A DNA stretch of 64,000 nt from Mya arenaria. Lineage: Eukaryota; Mollusca; Bivalvia; Myida; Myidae. Positions 11,569 to 24,554 of the stretch are shown here, one piece after another. The first letter of the stretch is position 1, and each line of letters starts with the position of its first letter. Both the position numbers and the translations under genes were made by a program. A model generated the notes under the pieces. That model was not told the DNA's origin. It saw only the letters and a list, made by a program, of their open reading frames with translations, and searched no databases. The stretch covers positions 55,934,085 to 55,998,084 of the forward strand of contig NC_069138.1 in the NCBI RefSeq assembly GCF_026914265.1, in the 5' to 3' direction.

Positions 11569-14500
11569 TTATTCGGATGTAGGACTCAGTGGTAGTGCAC
11601 GACAGTAGCTTGTAAAAATCTCTCTGTAAGCCTTTGCAAATTGTTTGTTTGTACAAAAGTAGATCACCCAGTTTAATGACGGATGTAAATGTGCAAACGT
11701 CGTGATGTATATGTGTACTTCATGCGGAAAGGTGTCTTTGGTGTCCACCACTATAAGCAACGCATACGGTGCCCAACACGTGACAAAAACAGCATAGATG
11801 ATAAATAATGTCTTCGCGAGTTGAACACTTTTCAACTGTGTCATGTTTCCAATTGAGTGTATGCTGTTCTTGATTAACTTTTGTCTGTGAGCTCGTACGA
11901 ACAAGTAGATTCTCAAATAGTTTATTCCAGTTATAATGGAGGGTATCCACACTAGAACTATCGAAAACACGATTGTATATGGGTACGTGGCCATTCTGTC
12001 CCAAATGCACTCCAGACTTTTCTGGTCAAAGCCATGGTCGCCTATACCTAGTGTGTTAAGAAGTACCAGTGCAGTTCCAACAAAGTAAACTGATACGCAC
12101 ATGGCGATACAGCTTTTCCTGGTAAAGATTTTGCTGTAAAAAGCATTTTCGCATATGAAGAAGTACCTGTTTATACTCATCATTGAAATCGTCATTAGTG
12201 ATGTCACGCAGGATATCGTGCAAAGACTGGCGACGATCTTACACAGGTTAGGTATATTTTCAAAGAATTGTTCTCCCTCTATTTTAGCTGAAAAATATAA
12301 ACGATATGGCACTTAGAGTTGATAGTCAAAAGACAGACAGACGGACGGACGGACGGACGGACATACAGACAGACAGAAGGACGAGACGGACAGACGGACG
12401 GACGGACGGACAGAAACGACATTCAACCAGTTGACATACAATTGTATGTTTCAGTGTAAGATCTCAATATGCTTCACCCAGTGAGCACCAAACGCTATAT
12501 TGCATGAGCGGTGTAGTCAGGATTAGTATATTTACTGTTTGTGGTCGAGTGGTGAAATATTTTGTGATCTTACACAAGTGTTTTATCCTCCTATTTCACG
12601 TCTAAAACGGTTTTAAAATGTCATTAAGAAGCGCGCTAAATTGTATGCGAACTTCATCATTTCGGGATTGGAATTGTGTATAAGCCCTGTGCGCGCTGAC
12701 GTTTGAATGAAGGTGAGAACGGGATTTTTTTTAAACATTTACTAATATCAAATTTATATGTTCACTGGTTTAAACAGTTAAGTATCAATTTAATAGCACT
12801 GATAAATTCCTATTAACCACAGTGAAGCATTTAATAAAAGTCAATCTTGCATAAGGCAATTATACGCCTAATTCACGAAACACCATAAGTTTAGTCTTAT
12901 CAGTTTTTGTTTGATAGATTATCAAAATGGCTTTGAATTTCCTCAGTAACTTCGCCTACAATGACCATATTATCAGCTAAGTATAATAATTTTAAAACAA
13001 TATATTTCATGTGTTACCTGATTTAATATCAATTTGTAAATACAACTCAAGGTCTTTTACGAATAAAGAAAACAGTTAAAGGGGACATATTTTGCCCTTT
13101 TTACAAACCAATAGCCTAACTAAGAAATCAGAATTTCTTCAAAGCACGTGTAATTCAAAATAATTTAAGTATAACTGGTTCCTTTTACGGATAACCCTAT
13201 GTCTTAAACGGACATTTCATGCTTAATTTGAAACAGCGTGTGCCGTTTAAACATATAATATAAAAATGCAACATCAACTGTTCCACATTTACACTCGCGT
13301 GCTTAAGCAATTTTTGGGCGAGCGATTTTCCTTATGTTTTACAATTTAACTAAACATTCTCAGAATAAACATCGTATGAAGGATTTAATATATCTTTGAC
13401 GTTTCACTGAAATATAACCAACTGTTTTGTTCTGTAATAATTAATATATATCTCATAGACTGAAAACCATCAACGTTTTCGAAACAGTTCAACCAACATG
13501 CAAGTAATGTAATGCAAATTACTCTATGCATCCATTCTCTTTCTTAGAATAAAGTTCATAAATTTAAAATGTAAGCTAAAACTCAAAGCAAGTGCTTGAA
13601 CTGAAAATGTCATTTAATAAAAACATGACTGATCGATATACACACGTCGGATATGAGATCAAATATTTTGAAATACAAATACACGTTTTGAAACTAAGTT
13701 GGGATAAAACTTATAATTAGTACAAAAGATTACAATATATGGCAACACAAACGACCACATTAGTAATGATTCCAAGTAAAGAATTTGTGACATAAATCGC
13801 CAGTCATGGACGAACAAAGATCCAAAAATAAGCCACATGAAATAACACGACATGTCTAGCGAATCATAAATGCAATGCATAATTTAATCATGACAAATAT
13901 TTACATTTGAGAAATAGAGGCCCCATAAGTATTTCATAAGACATTAAATATTAGATTACTCAAGAAAAACCGGTATCGTAGCACTTACCAATCGTTTAAA
14001 TAAATATGTTTGCGTTTTCAGCTATTAAATGCCCGGTTACAATCTTGTTATCATTCATTATTATTTTCAATAAAACAGATTTAAATATAAAGATAAAGTT
14101 TAGTAATAAGTTAGAAGTTAATCAAAACCAAAAACAACAAGAAACAAAATACGACATTAATTATTTTGAAAGGCATAATTGTTTGTCACTAGTCCGGAAG
14201 TGTTAGTTTAACTTTTGTTTATAATAAACAAAGGAACTAGCATCACTAACACTAATATATTGTTTTATAAACGATGATACTGTTGTTTCACATTCGTACA
14301 AGATACAAGAAACAGGAATCTTTATTCAAAGATGGGTATACGATAACAAAAACTATGAGCTATTTTCCGACACGAATAACAAGCATACTTAACATAACAA
14401 GGAATTGGTGACTTCGAATGAAATAGATGATATTTCTTGATTTCAGTGTATGATCGTATCATCTTGATTTCAGTGTATAATCGTATTTTATTTCACGAGT

Positions 14501-16155
14501 GTCACAGAAAAAAATATTTTCATGAGTGGCGAAGCTTGATTCGCTTGTAGAAATGTCGCTTTTTAGGTAAAGACCACCGCACGGTTGTTGATCATTTTTA
14601 AATCCTTTTTTGTGTGTGTTCATAATTCTCATTGTTTTATAATAATGTTGGAAAATGTATAGCTAAAACAATTTTCGAATTTTCATATGATCAATTATCA
14701 TTTTCTTCAAGAAATGGACATATTTATATTCTTCTGCACAACAAATATTTGTATTATAAATTTGAATAAAAAAATAAAACAAATTGAGACGTGGGTTTGG
14801 TGAAAAAATAAAATATGTTTGTTGATATGTGAATTTCCCGGAAAGTTCGTAAAAAACGTGTTCCAACGACAAACTCTTCGAAAATATAATTAAACGATGC
14901 AATAATTTAGTATTTATGTTAGTGCAGTTGTTTACATATGTAATTTGTTTTGCATAAAAGGATATATTCAAATATTCAGCTTCAAAGTTAAAAAAAATGT
15001 TTTAAAAAACAACAGGATTATCTAATAAAGAGAATTTGTTTATTTCCAAACATATGCTTATGTAAACTTATGCAACCTTTTATAAATGTCAAATTGTTTT
15101 AATTTTGATGACCAAAGGGAAGTATACTATAATGATTTTAAAGGTAGTTCTTAACGTTTATGTTTACTCCTTAGTTTGCAGTTGTTATTTGAAATTTCCT
15201 TTATCGTCAAAAGGCATGAAAGAAAAGCTATATAGTTTTAAATTGGTTACACATTGAAAACAAGTATTTACAAATGTCAATTCATTTTATGCAGCCAATT
15301 ACAAAAAGTACATGTAAATTGGATTTAAGCAATGTATTTAATGATAACAATAACTAGTTGCGCTGGCTTTACGGCCAATCGCAACGTGCATGGTTCTGCT
15401 AGTTGACATACAAAATACCACGTATCAAAACACAAGTTTTATTAGTTTACTTTAGCTTACAATGTTAAACTTAATAAACCGGAACACCGGAACAAAATAT
15501 ATAGATAGTAACCAAGATAATACAAATGTATTAGACCATTTGCATATTCAATGCAACTCAACATTGTTTATTGCATAAAACATATATACATGTTCATGTC
15601 AATTACAACAAATGCAAATACATTCATTAAAGCAACAAAGAGTTTTAAAATAAGAGCACAACAATAATAAGGACAAAAAAGTTTTTAAAGATGTTTGCAT
15701 TGTATGTAAACTTTGCCAGGTTAATTTGAGTTTTTCTCGAAGTTTCGGATAATAAATTGACATTTTTGTTTTGTTTTAAAAACGGAACCGTTCTCGAATA
15801 TGAAAAAAGAGAACATATGCATTATCCATGAAAAAATATTTGTATCGTCTGATATAAACGGTAAATTCTTACCTAGTAAACTCATTGGGCCAGCTATCAA
15901 TGTGACGTACATATCACTGAGAGCCAAGTTGGCGATGAACGTAGACTCCATTTTGTTACGTAACTCCGATTTCGTTGCAATAACGAACAGGATAAGAACG
16001 TTTCCGAAAGTTCCGGCCAACGACGCAACAGCTTGTATGATTATACACGAAACTGCAACATATGGTTGGGAAGTGAGGAATGCATGTCGTCCTAATGAAC
16101 CATCCGATGCAGTGTTCATTTGAACGCTAACATTGGCGTATGTGATATTCTCCAT
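11569..16155 (-). CDS. Two-exon class A GPCR, melatonin-receptor-like
   Basis: Exon 1 (16155 to 15873) encodes the N-terminus with two N-glycosylation sequons (NIT, NVS), TM1 with the GN motif (GTFGNVLILF) and TM2 (NLALSDMYV). It ends at a good donor, AG|GTAAGA. Exon 2 (12287 to 11569) follows a TTTTTCAG acceptor. Joining them keeps phase 1 and gives a 333-residue receptor. Exon 2 supplies the TM3 cysteine (NIPNLCK), SINRYFFIC at the end of TM3, TM4, the ECL2 cysteine (LECIWD), TM5, TM6 with CWAPY, TM7 with LNWVIYF and a short tail. NRY in place of DRY, followed by an aromatic-ICxxxxY pattern, is typical of melatonin receptors. Such receptors couple to Gi, but the ligand here cannot be deduced. 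The NPxxY motif is also altered (NWVIY). An alternative is a mollusc-specific orphan amine or peptide receptor. No damage was seen in the coding exons. Confidence 0.75.
12288..15872 (-). other. Intron of the melatonin-receptor-like GPCR
   Basis: The intron is about 3.6 kb, bounded by GTAAGA and TTTTTCAG on the minus strand. It is AT-rich, with a GGAC/GACA microsatellite at its 3' end. Short frames inside it (for example 13659-13880 and 14663-14971) show no recognisable domain. Confidence 0.7.
12331..12415. repeat. GACA/GGAC microsatellite
   Basis: Tandem ACAGACAG and GGACGGAC tetramers, with interruptions, lie about 45 bases inside the GPCR intron, next to the exon 2 acceptor. Confidence 0.85.
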
Positions 16156-17390
16156 TTTGACATCGGATTGCTTATTGATGAGTACGTGTATGGTTTCACA
16201 ACTTCTTATATCTGGTCAACTCCATACCCATGTCCGAGGATGTCTTGTTGTTTCTATAGTACATTTTATGTTTACAGATTCTTTTTCACAAGATATGCAA
16301 AAGCGTTAATCTCTGTTCACAAATCCTAAAGGATCGCTTTTCATAGTAATGTTACTTTCTGAATTGACCAATTAACAGGGTTTTTATATGCATTTTACAT
16401 AACGTTCAATATTTAACACGTTGTATGTTTTACAATAGACAGTGTGATTAATACCATCAGATATATATATGATATGCAATTATAGAGATACAGCTGCAAA
16501 CAAACAAGTTAATGCTTCGTCATCAATATGTTTGTGCAATAAACCTAATGAAACCAATTACCGGACGTCATCTCGTGCGGAATCTGTAACAAACATTTTC
16601 CATTTTGATGCTGGAATCCTTATTAATAAGTGAGAATGTTGTGAGTTTTAACAACAACAACAATTACCTTTATTTGCCATGGTAACATTTGTTACAACAG
16701 GCTATAAAGCTCAATAAAGAATCGGTAAACAAGATGGTAATGAATATTTCGTTACAATATATTTGCTTAGATAGTTCTATGCTATCGAAGTGAAATTATT
16801 ACACAATATAATAATGTTAACATGTGCACCTGAACTAAAGCTTCATAAAAGTATTTGCGGGTTCAGTGACATGGGTAAAATTTATTAAACAATTCATTTT
16901 AACATTTTTAAGTAAAATATTTTTTAGAGGAAATGTAGGATATTTATGGTATTAGTATTTTGTGCACGTAAGTAGTTGTCTTTAAAAACAGATTATTATA
17001 CATACATCGTTCATTTTATTTGACAGTTTAAATACTGCTATGAAAACATAACGCTTTCGTGTAATCCGGCACAAATCGAAATCAATTATACGTCCTTTTC
17101 AGACTTTACGATACGATACGATATGTTTAATGCGTAAAACATTATAGAATGCTCATAGCATGTAAACAAGTGAATCAATCAATGTAGAGTAAGTAATGTG
17201 ATTTCTAAATCAATACATTATGTTTGCCTGTATGAATGTTTTTAAATTAGGCGTTGTAGACGAATCCAAAAATCTAGGCACTGTGTTTAGTGCAAATAGT
17301 AATTTCAGTACGAATCAAAGCACTGAAGCAAGTAAAGGATTAAGGGCCATGAACAAATTGTTATTAAAGATAAAGCACTAAAGCACATTT
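16156..17390. other. Presumed upstream region of the GPCR; nothing else recognised
   Basis: No gene was seen. This stretch should contain the promoter and 5' UTR of the minus-strand GPCR, but no clear core-promoter motif stands out in the AT-rich sequence. Confidence 0.4.
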
Positions 17391-17760
17391 GAAGGGGCTG
17401 TACTCCGTATAATGAAATAGCGAAAAAAGTGTCAAAAACCGACATAAACTTGGTATCGATGTGTACAATGCATTGAAACTTACTAACTAAAGTACCATAT
17501 ATTTACAATTAATTAATTCATCGCATTTTGTTCATTTTTTTTCATTAAAAATGATTACTAGGTACGTCTACCCCTAGTAGAATTAATTCCTTATGCGTGA
17601 TTGGCTAGTCGATGTTATCACGTGATATTACCAAGTTAGGTATATAGCTTAAATATTCCATCTATTTATCGTAATCCTTCCTAGCAAGTGGATACAACAC
17701 TGGAATGCAATTTTGGCGACACCAGTTCGAACCCGGTCTCCGAACTCATTTTTTTAATAG
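17391..17760 (+). mobile_element. TIR element copy 1 with tRNA-like Pol III core (right end lost)
   Basis: It begins with GAAGGGGCTGTACTCC and is collinear with the element at 59608-60075, sharing the segments GTGTACAATGCATT, TGCGTGATTGGCTAGTCGAT and CCAAGTTAGGTATATAG. Near 17680-17750 is a tRNA-like stretch. It has an A-box-like sequence (TAGCAAGTGGATACAACACTGG), a GCA triplet where the anticodon would sit, and a near-perfect B box (AGTTCGAACCC). After that the two copies diverge, and the right terminal repeat is missing here, cut off by the foldback element that follows. Confidence 0.65.
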
Positions 17761-17828
17761 GAAACGAACTTTATAATCTTGCCACCTAAATAAGAGATAT
17801 ATATAGCTGTGTGAAGTTAGCTTAACAT

Positions 17829-19017
17829 ACGACATTGGACATTCAAAATCGAATGTTGTGCTGGCACGACATTGGACATTGGACATTCAAAAATGAATAT
17901 CGTGCCAGCACGACATTGGACATTGAGATTTCGAATATGAATGTCGTGCTAGCACGACATTGTACATTGGACATTCAAAATCGAGTGTTGTACTGGCACG
18001 ACATTGGACTTTTAGACATTCAAAATCGAATGTTGTGCTGGCACGACATTAGACATTGAACATTCAACAGTGAAAGTCGTGCTGGCACGACATTGGACAT
18101 TGGACATTCAAAAATGAATGTCGTGCCAGCACGACATTGGACATTGGAATTTGGGATTTCGAATATGAATGTCGTGCTAGCATGACATTGGACATTGGAA
18201 ATTGGGATTTTGAAAATGAAAGTCGTGCGAGCACGACATTGGACATTGGACAATCAAAAATGAATGTCGTGCCAGCACGACATTGGACATTGGACATCCA
18301 AAAATGAATGTCGTGCCAGTACGTCATTAAACATTTGACATTGGATTTCAATACTGATTGTCGTGCAAGCACGACATTGGACATTGGACATTCAAAATCG
18401 AATGTTGTGCTTGCACGACATTGGACATTGGACATTTAGAAATGAATGTCGTGCCAGCACGACATTGGACATTTGGATTTCGAAAATGAATGTCGTGCCA
18501 GAACGACATTGGACACTGGACATTCAAAATCGAATGTTGTGCTGGCACGACATTGGACATTGGGCATTCAAAATCGAAAGTCGTGCTGGCACGACATTGG
18601 ATATTGGACATTCAAAAATGAATGTCGTGCCAGCACAACATTCGATTTTGAATGTCCAGTGTTTGGACATTGGACATTGGGATTTCAAAACTTAAAATCG
18701 TGCTAGCACGACATTGGACATTGGACATTCAAAATCAAATGTTGTTCTGGCACGACATTGGACATTGGACATTCAAAATCGAATGTTGTGCTGGCACGAC
18801 ATTGGACATTGGACATTCAAAAGTGGATGTCGTGCCAGCACGACATTGGACATTGGACATTGGACATTCAATAAAAATGGACATGGGGATTTCAAAAATG
18901 AATGTCGTGCTGGCACGACATTGGACATTGGACATTCAAAAACGAAAGTCGTGCTGGCACGACATTGGACATTCAAAATCGAAATGGCACAACATTGGAC
19001 ATTCAAAATACGTCGTG
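17829..19017 (+). repeat. Left tandem array of about 45-bp palindrome-bearing units
   Basis: Each unit combines ACGACATTGGACATTGGACA with TTCAAAATCGAATG or TTCAAAAATGAATG and a junction such as GTCGTGCCAGCACGAC, itself an inverted repeat. Units vary from about 36 to 60 bp through gain or loss of the ATTGGAC step. All open frames in the array are repeat artefacts; the protein-like phrase recurs on both strands. Confidence 0.85.
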
Positions 19018-19746
19018 CTGGTTAGTTGTCTAGTTAATAAATATCAATTTTGGACCCATGATAGACAGAGACTTCGAATGATCCTTTAAGATAGATTTTA
19101 GCAATTCACGCGTCCATGAGCTGAATAATACGGGCCCAGTAATGTTGTCGAATTTACCTGTTTGGTTTATATTTGAATAATTAGTGAGCGCGATATTTAT
19201 GAAATGTTGCAGATGTTAGCACCAATAAATTGAAATCCAAATTGAACATAAATATAGTCATTGTATACATAAAGGCAGTAGATATATCACTACATAATAA
19301 TCCTTTACAATTGTTATTGTATAACCTTAATATGAATTATTGTTTGGTGGAACGCAATTTTGCAATCGATTGTGTTTTTTTTTCTTTTACTCATTAGTTG
19401 TGTTGATTGCTTTTATCGTTGATATACAGAATACGTCTTATTTCAATTTGGATAGTTTAAATCCATCAAAGGTGGACACCCTACTGAGAGCCGGAATATG
19501 TTCAGTAAAGGTGTTATATCATTATTGCTCAATATAATCCGCAGAAACAATAACGCTTTAACTAGCTCTTTCATTTCACATTTTATCATCAAAGACGTTT
19601 GTTTGAAAAATAACTTATACAAGGTTTGCATACTTTTAGAACCAATAAAAAAACTGATATTAAAAAGGAATACGCCATTTTATGTACAGATCTAAGTAAA
19701 CCTCAGAGAATGAATGCGTGTCCAGCGGATGATTTCAAACCGTTTT

Positions 19747-19977
19747 GATTTTAAATGTCCAATGTCCAATGTCCAATGTCGTGCTAGCACGACATTCATT
19801 TTCGAAATCCCAATGTCCAATGTCCAATGTCGTGCTGGCACGACATTCATTTTTGAATGTCCAATGTCCAATGTCGTGCCAGCCAGCACGACTTTCACTT
19901 TTGAATGTCCAATGTCCAATGTCGTGCTAGCACAACATTCGATTTTGAATGTCCAATGTCCAATGTCGTATGTTTAG
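19747..19977 (-). repeat. Right tandem array, inverted relative to the left array
   Basis: It carries the same unit as 17829-19017 on the opposite strand (GTCCAATGTCCAATGTCGTG), about five copies. One unit has a local CCAG duplication in the palindromic core. It ends in the inverted outer terminal sequence shared with 17786-17829. Confidence 0.85.
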
Positions 19978-20080
19978 CTAACTTCAAACAGCTGATATAT
20001 ATATAGACTTAGAAATAACGTATTTAACAACACTGAGCGTTTTTCTCTTTGCGTAACATGATGTGATGAAATTTAATAGG

Positions 20081-20234
20081 GTTATTGCGTTTTGATCCGA
20101 GAGGTTGTATTCGACTCGAGTAGATTTTTGCAGATTCGGATTTAACGAGGCGTCAGCCGAGTGAAATCAATATCTGCAAAATTCCATGAGAGTCGAATGC
20201 GACTTTCCAGATCAAAACGCAGGACTAATAACGC
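20081..20234. repeat. Imperfect inverted-repeat hairpin
   Basis: The left arm contains GCGTTTTGATC, ATTCGACTC and TTTTGCAGAT. The right arm contains their reverse complements in reverse order (ATCTGCAAAA, GAGTCGAAT, GATCAAAACGC). The arms have diverged, suggesting an older non-autonomous element. It lies 70 bp beyond the foldback-type element. Confidence 0.6.
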
Positions 20235-21428
20235 CGTATTGCACTGCAGTGGAATACGGACTACCGTATTTTGCGATATGTATTGCGTGTGGATATATGA
20301 TGGGTATATAATACAAGAATTTGTTATGCTGTTTCCATATTTATGAACTCATACATTGTTTAATATGTAAGTATTAATTTGTTGATATGTCAAATCTAGC
20401 AACTCATACTCGTGTATTTTTTATTTTTCAACAATTGTGTATCTCTATTCGTATATATTCATCGAAGAAACCGTAATGGTTTAAGTCGAATACACTCTGT
20501 TCTGCTCATAGTTCAAGTATTAAAGCGATGAAAACTAGACTGAAGTGTGAATCATTTTGATGTTAATAAATTGAGAATATTATAAATATATAAATACAAA
20601 CGGATCATGCACAACTATTTTTAGAATCAAGCTGCAATCCTTTTTGATTTACGAAGCATGTCCGTATTCTGAAAAAGTGAATAAATAAGAACATAGTTCA
20701 AATTTATGTCACCATATTATAGAGTTGAAGTTTTAACACATTGCAGATTTCAATGACATTAGTTCTTCTAGTGTGGTTCTTAAAACGGAATTTGATAACA
20801 TAATTTCGGGTCAGGTACCGACGCCAATTAGCGATTTGCAAAAAGTAGATACTTACACACGCAATGATTTTATGAGAAGTAACATTGCTTTTAAGCATTT
20901 ATTAAAAAGCAAAAGAACTAATATTAAATTAAAATAAACCATGTTTTATTTAAGGAATTATCTACTTGTACATAATACACAGCTCATGCACAAACTAAAT
21001 ATATCATAGTTAATACAATTTTCAGACACAACATGTAAAACACTACGTTAATGAAATAAATATAGAAAACATTCACGTGTCAAGTAAAATAGTTTATATT
21101 AAATATTATATGTAAAAACATTCGTTTATTTAATAAATATAGAAACGCTAACGTGTCAAGTAAAATAATTCTCATATATTCATTATACACATTATTTCAT
21201 TTTTACTCAAACGGAAAAGCGAATTATTTTATGTTTAATAACTATCCTCCAATACATATAACAGTAAAACGAACTGATCAATAAGCATGGAATGAGTTGC
21301 GTCCCTTTCCGATAATGGCTCTTAAAAATATAAGTTGCAACTCAATATTATTTTATTATATCACAGTTTACATTTAAGTAAAAGCATGTGAAAACTCAAT
21401 ATATATATAGACGTAAACAGAGGTATAA
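20235..21428. other. AT-rich interval, nothing recognised
   Basis: No gene or repeat family was recognised. A phrase resembling AACGTGTCAAGTAAAATA occurs twice near 21070 and 21150, indicating a short local duplication. Confidence 0.4.
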
Positions 21429-21741
21429 TGCACCAGTCAATTGTAACCACGGCCCCTCCAGGTCCGGGGAATAGTGGGGACTTTGACTTTTGGTCTAGCC
21501 AAGCCAGGGTAAAACCCCCGCCCTGCGGGAACAAACTGATGGTAAAATCCCCGCCAAATGCCCCCGAACCCCAGGGACCCTAAGTAAGGCACATTCCCCG
21601 CTATATTTGGTGCGAATACAAAACCACCGCATTCACCCGGCACTGCGGGGCCACCGGGATGGTAAAAACACGGCCCATTTCCCCGGCTATCCCCGGTATA
21701 CCCCCGGACCTTGGGGGCCGTGGTTACAATTGACTGGTGCA
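21429..21741. mobile_element. 313-bp PIF/Harbinger-type MITE, copy 1
   Basis: The terminal inverted repeats are perfect for about 28 bp, beginning TGCACCAGTCAATTGTAACC. The element is flanked by TAA on both sides, the 3-bp TWA target duplication typical of PIF/Harbinger. The interior is GC-rich, unlike the surrounding DNA. A second copy of exactly the same length lies at 49733-50045. The 121-residue minus-strand frame across it is glycine/proline-rich and runs through both terminal repeats, so it is judged non-coding. Confidence 0.85.
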
Positions 21742-23081
21742 TAAAGAGGTGGGTTAATGGCGGCTCCACAACAGGTTTGGAGTTCATCATTATACAAAAC
21801 AAATATGATTAGTAAGGGAAATGTGGTTAGTTAAAATAGTATTATTTTTATAACAAAACAAATTCACTTATTTGAATAAAGATACAATATAATCGATACA
21901 GTAATGAGATAACAAATGGAGAACTATTGAACACATGATCAGATTCGTTTAAAGTGATTAACTAAGATTTTAACAAAATGAATATGCATATGAAGGGTGT
22001 TTGTCAACGAATACACATGTTTCTTCAAATTACCAAACTAAAATATGAGTTATCTGAACTGTCATTGTATTGTGTCTCACCGCGGAAAAACAAACAATGC
22101 CACGTCATATGGCATCACACATGTCCCGTCCGGGTCACCATTATCAACTACTAACAAATATTTATTTCGTCTACATGCAAAGCTCAAATAAATAAAGAAA
22201 CAAAATATTTTGATGAATTATCAACATTTGTTTAAACTAATTAAAGACTTTGTTTAACAAAATGGATTGCATTTAAAATCATTTTCACTTTCCAGAAATT
22301 CACAAAACAAAATAATCACGGCTAAATTGAGAAGGAAGCTTTGAAGCTTAATCTAAGTTAATCATCATTCAATTTCACAAGTACATGCACGTGTAAGATT
22401 AAAAACAAGAGCTCCAAAATGGCCTTTGTTGCTCACCTGATTAAAACAGTCGGTGGTTATTAAAGATGTAGATTGCTTAGAAAGTAGGTGGTTACGAAGG
22501 AATTTTAAGGGGGTCAACTTGCACAAAAGTATATAGCAATACAGAGGAAAATGAACCAACTATTAAATTGTAAAAGTTACAATCGATGTCCTTTGGGTGT
22601 CCGAAAATTAGGTACCTAAAATAAATTATTTTTTAAAATAATAATGGATGTCCGAACTCTATGTCCTTGCAGTTTCAGAGAACTGGCGCAGGACATTTGG
22701 CGATCACAATAGCTCACATTTAGCACTTCGTGAACAGTTGAGCTAATCAAAACATAATACACAACAATAAAATATTAATTAAAATAACTTAGTACTTATT
22801 TAAATGAGCTGTAAAGGCGCATAAGTTCAACTTGGCCGCATCGTCTTATAGATACGCCTGCACCATATCCGCGAATGGCTGTATCGTCGAATGGTACCGC
22901 TTTGGCCGTATCTGCGAACTGCCGTATCGTCGTATGTAAACGCCTGAGCCGTATCTGCGATGAAGCCTGAACCATATCTGCGGTTCACGAACAATCTCAA
23001 TTAAACCGAGGCTGTTGTTTTTTAACGATGGATATGTTTTGTGTAGCCGAAAGATCTGATTGATGGTTATCTTACAAAGTA
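21742..23081. other. Non-coding interval with a short tandem-like GC-richer patch
   Basis: No gene was recognised. Near 22395-22560 there is a phrase (ACAAGAGCTCCAAAATGGCC) that I associate with dispersed bivalve repeats. At 22830-22990, phrases resembling GCCGTATCTGCGAA and CGTATCGTCG recur four or five times. Confidence 0.4.
22830..22990. repeat. Short degenerate tandem repeat (CCGTATCTGCG-type)
   Basis: Variants of GCCGTATCTGCGAACTG and CGTCGTATG alternate over about 160 bp with irregular spacing. It is GC- and CpG-richer than its surroundings. Confidence 0.45.
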
Positions 23082-24554
23082 TTACTTCTTCCAGCAGGAG
23101 GCTTTTAATGTATTTTTAAAATCACGTCGAAAGTCTCTACTCATGAATACATAAATGAATGGATTAGAGGCATTGCTGATGAAGTACATGTAGAAAATGG
23201 TCATATTAAAATCAGTTACACTGAGTTGAAAGAAAGGTTATTATAAACACAACAGCAGAAGCAAACAACCTTGCGGCCGTTCTGATGTTGGAAATCAGGT
23301 TGGTGTCTGTCACTCTTAGTGAGAGTGAAGCTATATTGCTCCTATTGTCCCTCTGTCCGTCAACACTCCGTACTACACTCTAAAACAAATTCAAACGGTT
23401 CTAACTTATAAATGCTAGCCGAATAAAGAAATTATGCATGCACTAATATACAAGTTCTTATACATTCTAAAAACTATCATATGCTTTCAGGAATTTTGTA
23501 CTATGCATAGTTTCTTTTCCCGTTGGTATATTATTAAAAGAGATTTATGAATATCGTCTGTCATACGGTGTGATATTAAACATCTTTTATCGGACGTTAT
23601 AAAAACTAATGACATGAAGGTAATTCTAACTGATAAACAATGGTCGGAGTGAGCGAAGCAAACGAGCCTTTCTTTATCATAAAGAATTCACTTCAAGTCA
23701 TCTAACTGGCTTAAAATACTACCTCATTGGCTGACGCATTGTAAATGAAAAATCTGATACAGTAATTTAAATTTAATGACTGCCTTTTTATTTCATTGGC
23801 TGAAAATATAGGCTGTATTTAACGAACTATTAAAAACATATTCAACACATAACTTACACGTCCTTATTACGTGACATATGTTTATGTATAAAACAGAATA
23901 TACATCCATAGAACATAAGCACAGTAACGGCTGACATCAGATAAGTGCTTGCATAAGCATATGACACGGATGCATACATCTCCATACCTTCAGGAGTTGG
24001 TTGTCAGTAACCGCCTCCTTCCCTCGCGCTAATGCTTGTTCTTTGTAAGACGAAATATTTCACAACGATGATGTTAGCGATGACATTGTCGTGCGATTGT
24101 ATTCCACAAACAAAGATGATGAGGGCTCCGCAGACCATGTATTTTCTACGAACTTTAAACACCAGGCAGATAGAATGCCAAATACAAATGTAATAGACAA
24201 CAGGCAAATCACTATAACCTTCGCTCTAAGTGTGTTGATCACACTTGTAAGCGGATGGCATATACATAGATATCTGTCAATCGAAATGATCACCATAAGA
24301 AACACTGAAAATTGCGTATTGCATGTTATCAAAAATTCGTAGGCCTTGCACACAATATCGTATCGTAATTTAAAATCAAGCAACTGCAAAACTGTCAATG
24401 GTATTACAGTTAAACAAGAACATATGTCTCCTATTGCAAGTGTGATTATAAACAACCTAGCTGTAGTATGTCGTCTGCTTCTATAAATTCCAAGAACAAT
24501 CGTATTTCCAATAATCCCACAAACAGAAAACAACGAAAGCAAACAAACAGTCAT
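23082..24554 (-). pseudogene. Class A GPCR pseudogene, copy 1 (two exons)
   Basis: Exon 1 (24554 to about 23870) encodes TM1 (GIIGNTIVLGIY), TM2 (ITLAIGDICSCL), TM3 ending SIDRYLCICHPL, TM4 and TM5 (SVSYAYASTYLMS), and stops at a GTAAGT donor. Exon 2 (23379 to 23082) follows a TTTGTTTTAG acceptor and encodes TM6 (NIRTAARLF) and TM7 with the NPFIYVF motif, then SRDFRRDF and a stop. Against the sister copy at 27789-29180, the ECL2 region shifts frame after residue 164, and the ECL2 cysteine codon reads TGA. A deletion of roughly 14 bases between TM6 and TM7 shifts the frame again. The receptor cannot be made whole. DRY and NPxxY motifs place it among rhodopsin-like receptors; the ligand class is unknown. 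The TM1-TM4 part is open for 164 codons and could give a truncated product. Confidence 0.75.

Larger units (their letters stand above)
17786..20012. mobile_element. Foldback-type element with arms made of short tandem repeats
   Basis: The outer ends are inverted copies of each other. On the left, TATATATAGCTGTGTGAAGT precedes TAGCTTAACATACGACATTGG. On the right, the reverse complement reads TATATATCAGCTGTTTGAAG followed by TTAGCTAAACATACGACATTGG. Inside each end lies an array of the same 36-60 bp repeat in opposite orientation: about two dozen units on the left (17829-19017) and about five on the right (19747-19977). A 730-bp middle segment has no transposase-like frame. This resembles Drosophila FB elements, whose long terminal repeats are tandem short-repeat arrays. 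It is non-autonomous, and family placement is by architecture only. Confidence 0.7.

Noticed and set aside
13659-13880. Additional GPCR exon inside the melatonin-receptor-like gene
   Set aside because: It is hydrophobic but without receptor motifs; the two flanking exons already join in phase with a full set of seven TM segments.
17835-19089. Frames rich in GHWTFK or CPMSNVV-type phrases
   Set aside because: They arise from the 45-bp foldback-element array and occur on both strands.
21437-21802. 121-codon Gly/Pro-rich frame
   Set aside because: It runs through the terminal repeats of a MITE; the second copy shows similar reading without a start or coding context.
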